NCBI GenBank assembly: GCA_030760725.1 | Contig: JASWHV010000016.1 | Location: forward strand, 13,941,084 to 14,005,083 | DNA: 64,000 nucleotides | Source: Neostapfia colusana | Lineage: Eukaryota; Streptophyta; Magnoliopsida; Poales; Poaceae | Reading direction: 5' to 3' | Shown here: positions 46,681 to 56,977 of the stretch, in pieces | Position numbering within the stretch: position 1 is the first letter of the stretch | How the letters are laid out: each line of letters begins with the position of its first letter | Program-made: the position numbers and the translations under genes | The notes under the pieces: model-generated | Databases searched by the model: none | What the model was told of the DNA's origin: nothing | Seen by the model: only the letters and a program-made list of their open reading frames with translations

Positions 46681-47573
46681 ATTGTGTATTAAGTTTTTTA
46701 ACCACCCTTGCATGGTTGCCATGTGCTCAGCTCCCCCTCCATACAGTCCCCAAGCACCAAGCATATGGTTAGGGGCTATAAGTCAAATAAGACTATGACA
46801 TAAGGGAGGGGGAGCCCCCAAGGAGAATTACATTTCCTCTACCTGTGTGCAGGGCCTCCAGGCTATGGCGACAGGGACTGCACAAAGCGGGGGAAAAGGA
46901 GCTATCAGCAGCACCGGCCCAGGACTGGAAGGACCGGGCCCCGCCCATTCAGCAGGGGCGAGGCCCGAAGGCCCCACGTGTCCAGCGGGTCCGGAGCTCT
47001 CGCCTCCCCTGAGGAGGGCTCCGGGCTCGCCACGTGGCAGGCGGAAACCGGACCTCCCCCCTCGGTAGGAGGGCTCCGGAAGCCATACGTGTCCAACATG
47101 GCCGGAGCTCCCACCTCTTAAGGAGGGGGTCCGGACCCGCCACGTGGCAGGCAGATCTGGAGCTCCCCAAAGGGCGGGATCCGGAGACCCCCGGGGGCCC
47201 ATAACACGGTTAGGACCCGGGGAGGGTGCCTATGCAGAGCTCCGAGATTGGAGATGGCCTCTGAGTACCTTGCGGAGCTAAGGACTCAGTCAGGCAAAGC
47301 CGAGAAGGAGCATCACAGACGCAAATATCTTAAAGAGTCAAACTATGCGAGGCTCCATGAGCTGGACTACAGACTCGATAAAAAGAAAGAAACAAGTCCC
47401 GAGGGTCTCCTGACACGACCAGAATCCAGAAGTTACAAGAACAGCCGCATCACCAGGCTTCAGCCCTGGCGGAACTCTCTCGCTCTATGACCCGAGCGCA
47501 GGAATCGCCCCCCTCATCACCGGCGCAAAAGCCGGTGATACCAAGGGAGCACCTGAGGCCCCCTCCGCAGTAT
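46681..47573. other. E4 3' UTR
   Basis: No supported ORF. An AT-rich part (46680-46850), then three CACGTGG-type repeats (about 46970-47150), then the start of tandem units containing cctcatcaccggcgcaaaag (47512 and 47649, spacing 137). Confidence 0.6.
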
Positions 47574-48047
47574 TCAGCGGTCTTCCTGGAGACTCTGCCG
47601 TCTGGGATCCTCCATGGTGCATCGGCAGCTTCCTTCTCCTGAAGTTCCCTCACCATCGGCGCAAAAGCCGGTGTCGTCAAGGGTGCCCCTAGAGCCTCCT
47701 TCCCTCATCACCTGCACAAAAGCTGGTGTCATCAAGGGTGCTCCTGAGCCCCCCCCCCTCCGCAGCTTCAGCGGTCTTCTCGGAGACTCTGCCGCCTGCG
47801 ATTCTCCTCGGTGCTTCAGCGGTTTCTTTGAAGACTCCACCACTTGGGAAGGGACGCAACGCCAAGGAGCTTTCTGCCTGCCGTCACCAAGGAAGTGCTC
47901 CGTCGGGAGGACAAACCAGAGACCCCTTGGTGGCGCCACCCACAGAGGCAGGGCAGGCAGGCTCCCTGAGTCCCAGGCTTGGTGCAGACGCCATCGCTGG
48001 AAGGAACCGAGAGCGATTCTCCCCCCATAAGGCGGGTTAAGAGCCAT
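47574..48047 (-). pseudogene. E4 antisense ORF, short divergent form
   Basis: Starts MALNPPYGGRIAL at 48047 on the minus strand at the place of MASNPPPEKKR in other copies, and runs 157 codons to a stop at 47574. Only the first residues resemble the other aORFs; the rest is translated tandem repeat. TTATAAGG about 50 bases upstream could be its TATA box. Probably a decayed remnant. Confidence 0.5.
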
Positions 48048-48523
48048 GGAAAAAGACAAGACTGCAGAGATTCGAGGGAGGCACAGGGGCTGGAAGCCTT
48101 ATAAGGGGAGTGTACCAACATGGGGGTTTCATTTCACACCTTCCCGGGTGCAATCCCAAGCGATTCGGAACTCTTTGAATACATTGCATCGGCCACCGCT
48201 TCGGCTCCTAGACCGAGAGCCGATGACGGGTGGACCCAAGCCGCCCAACTGGAGCGGTGGGTCACGGAGTCAGTCTCCTGTGAAGATGAGCCGGCAAGGC
48301 ACTTCGGCAGTTCCCAAAGAAAGCGCCGCAACGTGCAGAAGTGGCAGTCTTTGGAACCGCCGCAGTAAAGGTAACCATCAAGTGGGCGCACACTCCCACG
48401 ATCCCGCGACTGTTCGTGCTCCGGCAGCGGTCAACTCGGGACTTAGAGAAGGTGTGCGGATCGGAAAAGACGGAGGTCCCATCTCGGGCTCGCTATCTCC
48501 CCCGAGATGGGCCCGGGGGCCAC

Positions 48524-49620
48524 TGTCGGTACCTGAGATATGGGGTACCCCCGTGCACAGGAAGAAATGCCTAAGGAACTCGCCCTTCTCCGCAGGGAGA
48601 GCTCCGAAGGCGCCGCGCGTCTGGCGGGGCCGGACCTCCCTCTCCTCAGAGGAAAGCTCCGGGCCCGCCACGTGGCATACATAAGCCAGACCTCCCCCTC
48701 TGCGGAAGAGAGGTCCGAAGGTGCCACGCGTCCAGCGGGGACGGACCTCCCTCTCCTCAGAGGAGAGCTCTGGGCCCGCCGCGTGGCCGACAGAAGCCAA
48801 GCCTCCCCCTCCGCGGGGAGGGGTCCAGAGGCTCCACGTGCCCCACAGGCCGGACCCTCCTCTCCTCAGAGAAGGGCTCCGGGCCCGCCATGTGGCCAGA
48901 AGAACGGTGCTGCCTGCCCCCAAGAGATAGGCAGCGGGCGTAAAGACACCCCACACCTTGCCCGTACAAGGTATGCAAGGCCCGCGTCTTCCCGAGACGC
49001 GGAGACGCGGAGCACGCTTCTGTCAGGTGCCGTTGCGCCCAGTCACGTCACAGACTGGCGCACGGTGTCAGAACCTGCCAGCCAATAAACTCCGCGACAA
49101 GACATCCCATGCCGCCGGCGCCATCATCAACCACTACGACTAGCATGCGGCATGGGCAGGGCGGCAAGATGAAGACTCAGAAGCCTTCGACCAGAGACAA
49201 CTACCGGCATAACTGCAGATACGGTAGATAATAGACAATCTTCCTGGGACCACCTGTCGGGTCCCGGCTCCCATTATAAGCCGCCCTAGTCTTGGACTAT
49301 AAAAGGCTCGGGTAGGCGACGATAGCAAGGGTTCGTACTTCGCAACTCATACGCTAGCCATACACTCTCAAGCTGTAACTCACCCCCAAGCTCAGGACTC
49401 CGGCCCTGAGCAGCAAGCAATACAGCGAGCTCCCTAGCTCGCCGTGGACGTAGGGTTTTACGCTCCGGCAGCCTGAACCACGTAAAACTCGCCGTGTCAA
49501 GCTCTTACTAACTCGTCCATCTGCGCAAGCTCTCCGCTAGGAACTAGCCCCACCGAAAAAAGAACCTCCGCAGGCTGCTCAGTGCAGGCCCGGGGGAAGT
49601 GTCGACAGAACACTTCGACA
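48524..49620 (+). repeat. E4 3' LTR (family A)
   Basis: TGTCGGTACC to CACTTCGACA, 1097 bp. It shares gtgtcgacagaac and ctcagtgcag with the E4 5' LTR fragment. Followed by the right GGGAC duplication. Confidence 0.93.
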
Positions 49621-49625
49621 GGGAC
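49621..49625. repeat. Target-site duplication GGGAC, right of the E3/E4 insertion
   Basis: Exact match of 32866-32870; E2 pol resumes directly after it. Confidence 0.9.
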
Positions 49626-49676
49626 CTGCTCCCAAACCCTTGGAACATAGAACACCTCCGTAAGTTCTACCCCTAG
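49626..49676 (+). pseudogene. E2 pol, last 17 codons
   Basis: Reads LLPNPWNIEHLRKFYP and TAG, continuing the frame cut at 32870. E4 has the same sequence uninterrupted at 46376-46426. Confidence 0.88.
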
Positions 49677-50833
49677 AGCAAAGATAGGACAGTACTTTCT
49701 TTCCGTAATAAACTCCATAGAGTCCAGGAACAGCGCTCGGAGCAGCTATGCCCCAGGGGACGGTACAGGACTACGTTCAGCTTTGCCTGGTTCCGACTCC
49801 AAGCGCGTAGAGTCTTGCTTCCCCTCTTAATGGGGCGGGTCGTGGCCTCCATGTATAGCCTGCCTTCCTCCTGTGGAAAGTTATACGAAAAGAAACCTGT
49901 TCTACTTTCCTCTTTCCTCGTACTCATTTAAATTGTGTACTAAGTTTTTTATGACTACCCTTGCGGTGCATGGCTGCCATGTGCTCAGCTCCCCCTTCTC
50001 ATTCTCACCACTAGTCGGCATTCGCTGCCCTACCAGAGGCGGTTGCATCGGGGGTACCTGCCGATAGTCGAGGGGGATCCTGAGCCCCCGAACGCTTCGC
50101 GCACTACTGTCCCCAAGCACCGAGCATATGGTTAGGGGCCATAAGTCGAAAAAGACTATGGGATAAGGGAGGGGAGCTCCCAAGGAGAATTACTTTTTCC
50201 CTACTTGTGTGCAGGACCTCTCGGCCTCGGATCTCTACAGGAATGTGGTAGGAGCGCCTGACCAATGGGACGCCCCTGCCAGGGGGCCACTACAGAATCA
50301 TGCGAGACCGGAACTCCAAGGCAAGACCGAAGGATCCACGGCTCCAGCGGGACCGGACCTCCCCTCCTCTGAGGGGAAGAGCCCGGAGACCCCACGTGTA
50401 CCGCGGTTCCGGACCTCCCTCTCCTCAGAGGAGAGCTACGGATCCGCCACGTGGCTGGCTGATCCGGGCCTCCCCCTCCTCATGAGGCGGGGCCCGAGGA
50501 CCTCCGGGGCCCTTAATATAATGAGGACCCGAGGAAGGTGCCAGAGCAGAACGTCGAGATTGGTGAAGGCCTCTGAGCGCCTTGTGGAACTAAGGGCTCG
50601 GTCAGGCAGAACCAGGAAGAAGACAGAAAACATCGCAGGCACGAAGGGTCATAAGAGTTCATGTATTCATGGCTCCATGAGCTGGGCTACAAACTCGATG
50701 AAAAAGAAAGAAACAGGCCCCAAGATTCCCCTGACACGACAAGAGTCTAGAAGTTGCAAGAACGGCCACGTCACCAGGTTTCAGCCCTGGCGGCGCTCTC
50801 CCGCTCCATGACCCGAGCGAAGAAATTGCCTCC
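49677..50833. other. E2 3' UTR, proximal part
   Basis: No supported ORF. Corresponds to 46427-47510 of E4. Contains an AT-rich part and CACGTG repeats near 50393 and 50449. Confidence 0.6.
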
Positions 50834-52409
50834 CTCATCACCAGCGCAAAGGCCAGTGTCATCAAGGGTGCTCCTGAGCCCCCGTCCGCAGCTTCGACTG
50901 TCTTCTTGGAGACTATGCCGCCTGGGATCCTCCTTGGTGCATCGGCTGTTTCCTTCTCCTGAAGTTCCCTCATCACCGGCGCAAAAGCCGGTGTCATCAA
51001 GGGTGCTCCTGAGGCCCCGTCCGCAGCTTCAGCGGTCTTCTCGGAGACTCTGCCGCCTGGAATTCTCCTTGGTGCTTCAGCGGTTTCTTTGAAGACTTCA
51101 CCATCTGAGAAGGGACGCAACGCCAGGGAGCTTTCTGCCTGCCGTCACCAAGGAAGGGCCCTGTCGGTACCTGAGATATGGGGTACCCCCGCGCACAGGG
51201 GAAATGCCTAAGGAACTCGCCCTTCTCCGCAGGGAGAGCTCCGAAGGCGCCACGCGTCCGGCGGGGCCGGACCTCCCTCTCCTCAGAGGAGAGCTCCGGG
51301 CCCGCCACGTGGCATACAGAAGCCGGACCTCCCCCTCCGCGGGAGAGAGGTCCGGAGGCGCCACGTGTCCAGCGGGGCCGGACCTCCCTCTCCTCGGAGG
51401 AGAGCTCCGGGCCCGCCGCGTGGCCGACAGAAGCCGAGCCTCCCCCTCCACGGGGAGAGGTCCGGAGGCTCCACGTGCCCCGCAGGCCGGACACTTCTCT
51501 CCTCAGAGAAGGGCTCCGGACCCGCCACGTGGCCAGAAGAACGGTGCTGCCTGCCCCCGAGAGATAGGCAGTGGGTGTAAAGACGCCCCATACCTTGCCC
51601 GTACAAGGTATTCAAGGCCCGCGTCTTCCCAAGACGCGGAGACGCGGAGCACGCTTCTGTCAGGTGTCGTTGCGCCCAGTCGCATCACAGACTGGCGCGC
51701 GGTGTCAGAACCTGCCAGCCAATAAACTCCGCGACAAGACATCCCATGCCGCCTGTGCCGTCATCAACCACTACGACTGGCATGCGGCATGGGCAGGGCG
51801 GCAAGATGAAGACTCAGAAGCCTTTGACCAGAGACAACTACTGGCATAACTGCAGATACGGTAGATAATAGACAATCTTCCCGGGACCACCTGTCGGGTC
51901 CCGGCTCCCCTTGTAAGCCGCCCGAGTCTTGGACTTTAAAAGGCTCAGGTAGGCGACGATAGCAAGGGTTCGCACTTTGCAACTCATACGCTAGCCATAC
52001 ACTCTCAAGCTGTAACTCACCACCAAGCTCAGGACTCCGGCCCTGAGCAGCAAGCAATACAGCGAGCTCCATAGCTCGCCGTGGACGTAGGGTTTTACGC
52101 TCCGGCGGCCTGAACCACATAAAACCCGCTGTGTCAAGCTCTTACTAACTCGTCCATCTGCGCAAGCTCTCCGCTAGGGACTAGCCCCACCGAAAAAAGA
52201 ACCTCCCCGGGCTGCCCAGTGCAGGCCCGGGGGAAGTGTCGACTGAACACTTCGACAGGCCCCGTCGGGAGGACAAACCAGAGACCCCTTGGAGGCACCA
52301 CCTCCAGAGGCAAGGCAGGCAGGCTCCCTGGGTCCCAGACTTGGTGCATACGCCGTCGCTGGAGGAAATCGAGAGCGATTCTCCCCCCATAAGGCAGGTT
52401 AAGAGCCAT
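50834..52409 (-). pseudogene. E2 antisense ORF remnant, split by a solo LTR
   Basis: Starts MALNLPYGGRIAL at 52409 on the minus strand, is interrupted by the LTR at 51162-52257, and continues as translated tandem repeats (units of 137 bp at 50831 and 50968 carrying ccctcatcacc). Same short form as in E4. Its upstream TTATAAGG is at 52461-52468. Confidence 0.45.
51162..52257 (+). repeat. Solo LTR of family A in the E2 3' region
   Basis: A full 1096-bp LTR flanked by GGCCC on both sides (51157-51161 and 52258-52262). The uninterrupted E4 sequence at 47885-47905 shows the empty site. No internal element sequence is attached, so it is the product of recombination between the two LTRs of one insertion. 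Confidence 0.92.
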
Positions 52410-52885
52410 GGAAGAAGACAAGACAGCAGAGACTCCAGGGAGGCGCAAGGGCTGGAAGCCTTATAAGGGGAGCGTACCCACGTGGGGGTTTCTTTTCACA
52501 CCTTCCCGGGTGCAATCCCAAGCGATTCGGAACTCTTCGAGTACGCCGCATCGGCAACCGCTTCAGCTCCGAGACCGAGCGCCGATGACAGGTGGACCCA
52601 GGCCGCCCGACTGGAGCGGTGGGTCAAGGAGTCAGTCTCCTAAGAAGACAAGCCGGAAAGGCACTTCGGCGGTTCCCGAAGAAAGCGCCGCAACATGCAG
52701 AAGTGGCAGTCTTGGGAACCGCCGCAGTAAAAGCAACCATCAAGTGGACGCACGCTCCCACGATCCTGTGACCGTTCGTGCTGCGGCAGCGGTCAATATG
52801 GGACTTATAGAAAGTACGCGGTTCAGAAGAGATGGAGGTCCCACCTCGGGCTCGCTATCTCCCCTGAGATGGGCCCGGGGGCCAC

Positions 52886-53966
52886 TGTCGGTACCTGAGA
52901 TATGGGGTACCCCCGCACACAGGGTAAAATGCCTAAGGAACTCGCCCTTCTCCGCAGGGAGAGATCCGAAGGCGCCACGCGTCCGGCGGGGCCGGACCTC
53001 CCTCTCCTCAGAGGAGAGCTCCGGGCCCGCCACATGGCATACAAAAAAAAGACCTCCCCCTCCGCGGGCGAGGGGTCCGAAGGTGCCACGTATCCGGTGG
53101 GGCCAGACCTCCCTCTCCTCAGAGAGGAGCTCCGGGCCTGCCACGAGGCCGACAGAAGCTGAACCTCCCCCTCCGCGGGAGAGGTCCGGAGGCTCCACGT
53201 GCCCTGCGGGCCGGACCCTCCTCTCCTCTGAGAAGGGCTCCGGGCCCGCCACGTGGCCAGAAGAACGGCGCTGCCTGCCCCCGAGCGATAGGCAGCGGGC
53301 GTAAAGACGCCCCATACCTTGCCCGTACAAGGTATTCAAGGCCCGCATCTTCCCAAGACGCGGAGACGCGGAGCACGCCTCTGTCAGGTGCCGTTGCGCC
53401 CAGTCGCATCACAGACTGGCGCGCGGTGTCAGAACCTGCCAGCCAATAAACACCGCGACAAGACATCCCATGCCGCCTGCACCATCATCAACCACTACGA
53501 CTAGCATGCGTCATGGGCAGGGCGGCAAAGCGGAGACTCGGAAGCCTTCACCAGAGACAACTACCGGCATAACTGCAGATAAGGTAGATAACAGTCAATC
53601 TCTCCGGGACCACCTGTCGGGTCCCGGGCCCCCCTTGTAATCCACCCGAGTCTTGGACTAGAAAAGGCTCGGGTAGGCGACGATAGCAAGGGTTCGCACT
53701 CTGCAACTCATACGCTAGACATCAGTCATCCCCAAGCTCAGGACCCCAGTTCTGAGCAACAAGCAATACAGCGAGCTCTATAGCTCGCCGTGGACGTAGG
53801 GTTTTACGCTCCGGCGGTCTGAACCACGTAAAACTCGCCGTGTCAAGCTCTTCCTAACTCGTCCATACGCTCAAGCTCTCCGCAAGCGACTAGCCCCACC
53901 GAAAAAAGAACCTCCACGGGCTGCCCAGTGCAGGCCCGGGGGAAGTGTCGACCGAACACTACGACA
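52886..53966 (+). repeat. E2 3' LTR (family A, diverged)
   Basis: TGTCGGTACC to CACTACGACA (one change in the terminal block), 1081 bp, preceded by the usual G-rich block. Its U5 (gtcgaccgaacac) is closer to the LTRs at 5425 and 58632 than to the E2 5' LTR. Flank catac. Confidence 0.85.
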
Positions 53967-54767
53967 CATACCAACTAATCATGGCAGTTTAGCCAGGCGC
54001 TCGTGAGCGTAAGCTCGGCTATCATGATAGTTTTAATAACTCTGCAGAGTTTGCACCTCTTTACCCACAAGTTTGTGATTTCGTCACCCGTCGGCGACTG
54101 CAGAACCTCCATTATACCAGTACACAACTGTCGGTGTATGTTCAAGAGATCACAAAATAGCCTTTACAAAGGGGTTACTAGATGTATGGACTCACTAAGG
54201 TTTCACCGGCAGGCTAGAATCTCCAATTCTTCCACCCATGGGCCCCCTATTGTGCCATGCAGTTCCCAGGGCATTCCTCACTCGACTCCCATTCCCCGCG
54301 CTTTCCACAGTCCATAACATCCTAGCAACTAACCTAATTACTCAGCTAAGCCGCACCCATACTTGGCCTTGTGGTGGCACTGTTATCCTGGCATGTGCAT
54401 GCATGAACCGGTCCTTAGATCTACGGCAAGTAAAACCACCATCTCATGCTACCTCATTCACAAACCCAGTTTTGCCTAGATCTCCCTCCGATCCATGTTC
54501 ATTTTTAACATCAGTTTCTTTTTATCAACACGAGTGCAGTTAGCTAGACACATCTATCTCGCTTCCCAATCCCATAGACTCAGCGAAGCATAAAGCAAAA
54601 ACCATACCCGACTCATAAACTTCCCAGGCGACAAGGGTGGTTTATCCAAAACTAGTAAACTCCTATAAAAAAGGTTTCCCATCATGTTTGACTCAGTACG
54701 CACACCTTTTCACAAAACAAAACAGTTTGCCCAAAACATAGGATCAATATGGTCAAGTAGCACTTGC

Positions 54768-54848
54768 CTTGTTCTTGTGGTTCCGGTTGTTCTTGGATCT
54801 CAAAACCTGGTTGCTGCAGTTCGTTGTAGACAGCTCCCTGAGTTTGTC
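54768..54848 (-). other. Putative coding exon in family C LTR, counterpart of family B exon a
   Basis: Minus strand: CCTAGCAG acceptor before 54848, AAG|GCAAG donor after 54768, 81 nt. It starts with two bases of a split codon, gives 26 residues rich in Gln and Glu (QTQGAVYNELQQ...EPQEQ), and ends with one base. Length, phases and the GC-type donor all equal family B exon a, although the residues differ widely. Confidence 0.5.
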
Positions 54849-55484
54849 CTGCTAGGTAGGATCACGTGCATACAAGATTCACAGGAATGAATATCATGCA
54901 CAAACCTTAAACTAGATGTGTTGATGCATATGCATGCTATCCTATGGCTTGTATGGACAAAGGTTTTCAAATCAAAGGTGGTCGTGGCAATGATCTTGTC
55001 CTTAGATCAATTTGATCATCAAGTGATCTGTCCACGAGAAGGCTTCTGTTCGAAAGGAATCAAAGAACAGATGCAAGAAAACGCAACGATATCGTAAGGT
55101 GGTATTGGGGCCTACCTTACGTTCCTCTCGGTCTTCGAGGTCCTCCTCAGACCGCTGGGCTTTCCTCCAGCGATCTTCCTTGCCGCACTTCGGCGATGGC
55201 TTTCTCGGCGAGTTGGGGCTAGGGTTCTAAGTCGTCGGCTTAGGAGTTGGAAAAGAAGTTTGTGGTTTTGGCCAGAGGTTTTGGGTTCTATTTACAGTCG
55301 GGAAGAGAAGATTCCTAATCTGATTGTATCCCAAATAAGAGTCTTATTCAGATCGTCGTTGGATCCTATCACCTTACATTTAGTTGATTGGGTATGGTAA
55401 CGTTGTGGAATTCAGGTCGGTTTCCTTTATGTACCGGTATTCTTACGCGTAGAAGCTGCTCCAGAACTCGTTACCTTTGCGGCG

Positions 55485-56010
55485 ATGAGCTCCGGAGGCT
55501 CCACGTGTCCTTCCAGGGCCATGGTATCTCCTTTCCCGCAGAGACGAGCTCCGGTTGTGCCACGTGTCAAGCGACCGAGACCTCCCCCTCCTTTGGAGGT
55601 GAGCTCCACGCACGCCACGTGTTGGCGCCGGTCTTTCCTCTCTTCTTCCTTCAGGGACATGCCCTGAGGTTGACACGTGTCCAGTAGCGACAGATCTCCC
55701 GGAGATAAGCTCCGGTGGCGACGCGTGTCCAATAGAACAGGACCTCTCGGAGAGGGACTCCAAGATCGACACGTATCCCGTGCGACTAGTCCTCTGACTT
55801 CTGCGAGGACTAGCTCCGAGGATGACACGTGTCCTGCTGAAATGCCTTTGCTTCTTCCGCAAAGGCTAGCTCCGTGGGCAACACGTGTCCCACAGGATCG
55901 GACCTCTCCGCTTGCGAAGACGAGCCCCGAGCCTTCCACGTAGCCAGCTTGGCGGCGGTCTCTCCCCACTTCGCAGGGATGAGCTCCGAACACGCCACGT
56001 GGCCAGCGGC
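55485..56010 (-). repeat. G-box repeat array in family C U3
   Basis: About ten degenerate units near 55-60 bp, each with an ACGTG or CGTGT core (for example ccacgtgtcc, gccacgtgtc, gacacgtgtcc, gccacgtggcc) and a gagctccg word. Confidence 0.75.
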
Positions 56011-56160
56011 CGCGGTGAGTTGTCTTCGGCGCTTTCTGAAAGCTGGATTCGGCTCTCATTGGCTATTCCTTTGATATTTTTCTCTGTTTCTTCTTTTCTT
56101 AAAATGTTTCCTCTTCATAAAACATGAACATAGGCTGACACCGGAGATGAGGGTGTCACA

Positions 56161-56488
56161 ATCAACCACTACGACTAGCATGCGGCATGGGCAGGGCGGC
56201 AGAACGAAGACTCGGTCCTATACATAACTCACACCCTATACATAACTCATCCTCAAGCTCATGACTCCGGTTTTGAGCAACAAGCAATACAGCGAGCACC
56301 TCTGCTCACCGTGGACGTAGGGTTTTACACTCCGGCGGCCCGAACCACATAAAACTCACCGTGTCTAGCTTCTCCCTCACCCGTCCCTTACGCTTAAGCT
56401 CTCCGCAAGCGACTAGCCCCTCCGAAAAAGAACCTCCGCGGGCTGCCCATAGCAGGTCCGGGGGAAGTGTCGACCACACACTTCGACA
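56161..56488 (+). repeat. Family A LTR fragment (R/U5 half)
   Basis: Begins atcaaccactacgac, where the family C LTR interrupts it, lacks the TATA segment through an internal deletion near 56215, and ends CACTTCGACA at 56488. Its U3 half is not found in the window. Confidence 0.8.
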
Positions 56489-56491
56489 GAG

Positions 56492-56501
56492 GGTACCGAC
56501 A
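56492..56501 (-). repeat. Ten-base remnant of the E5 3' LTR
   Basis: GGTACCGACA, the U3 start of a minus-strand family A LTR, left between the previous LTR fragment and the gtggccccc block at 56502. Confidence 0.6.
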
Positions 56502-56977
56502 GTGGCCCCCGGGCCCATCTCGGTGGGGCCTCCGTCTCTTCCATTCCGCGCACCTTCTCTAAGACCCGCATTGACCGTTGCCGTTGCACGAATAGTCGCG
56601 GGATCGTGGGAGCGTGTGCCCCACTTGGTGGCTGCTTTTACTGCGGCGGTTCCCAAGGCTGCCACTTCTGCACGTCGCAGCGCTTTTTCCGGGAACCGCC
56701 GAAGCGTCTTGCCGGCTCGTCTCCTTGGGAGACTGACTTCTTGGTCCACCGCTTCAGCTGGACGGCTTGGGTCTACTTGTCATCGACGCTTGGCCTTGGA
56801 GCCGAAGCGGTTGCCCAAGCGGCATATTCGAAGAGTTTCGAATCACTTTGAATCACACCTGGGAAGTTTAAACGGGGATCTTACCCGCATCGCGGCTTCC
56901 CTTCGCACTTCCCAGCGCTTCCATCTTCCTTGAGCTCTTGAGCCTTTGTCTTCCCTGTCCTTGAGCTCCCTCCTGCC

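Larger units (their letters stand above)
32871..49620. mobile_element. Head-to-head inverted pair of family A elements inserted as one unit (16,750 bp)
   Basis: Left arm E3 (minus): 3' LTR 32871-33969, 3' region with aORF, pol, gag, truncated 5' LTR ending at 42425. Right arm E4 (plus): truncated 5' LTR starting 42423, gag, pol, 3' region, 3' LTR 48524-49620. Both outer ends are U5 ends of 3' LTRs, and the whole is bounded by one GGGAC duplication. The E3 LTRs share variants (gtgcgatcgac, cgggaagtttt) that differ from the variants shared by the E4 LTRs (gttctgtcgac, actgagcag), so two different parental copies are joined. See the findings for alternatives. Confidence 0.8.
25620..53966 (+). 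mobile_element. Family A copy E2, with two nested insertions
   Basis: Plus-strand order: 5' LTR 25620-26714, PBS, gag-protease, pol to 32870, a 16.75-kb insertion (32871-49620), the last 17 codons of pol and the 3' UTR (49626-51161), a solo LTR (51162-52257), the rest of the 3' region, and 3' LTR 52886-53966. Continuity across both insertions is proved by exact 5-bp duplications (GGGAC; GGCCC) and by alignment with the uninterrupted E4 copy. Without insertions it would be about 10.5 kb. The outer flanks do not match (gctgc at 25615-25619, catac at 53967-53971), and its two LTRs differ at diagnostic sites, so it may be a recombinant. Confidence 0.85.
53967..56160 (-). repeat. Family C LTR, partial (chromovirus-like)
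   Basis: On the minus strand it starts TGTGACACCC at 56160, inside a family A LTR. It has a U3 with about ten G-box repeats (55485-56010), a possible TATA (TAAATAG near 55290), a leader with AACCCTAGCC, and an 81-nt exon-like segment (54768-54848). It is cut at 53967 by the E2 3' LTR. No poly(A) end or coding region of the element remains. Affiliation with the Tekay-like group rests on the exon shared with family B. No supported plus-strand gene exists here; frames at 54003-54890 are unsupported. Confidence 0.6.

Noticed and set aside
54003..54890. Possible host gene in the lower-GC stretch right of E2.
   Set aside because: Short frames only. The minus-strand reading gives an LTR start, a U3 array, a leader and a splice-bounded exon instead.
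55485..56010. Regular repeats considered as a CRISPR-like or satellite array.
   Set aside because: Units are degenerate with no constant repeat/unique spacer pattern, and they sit in an LTR U3.
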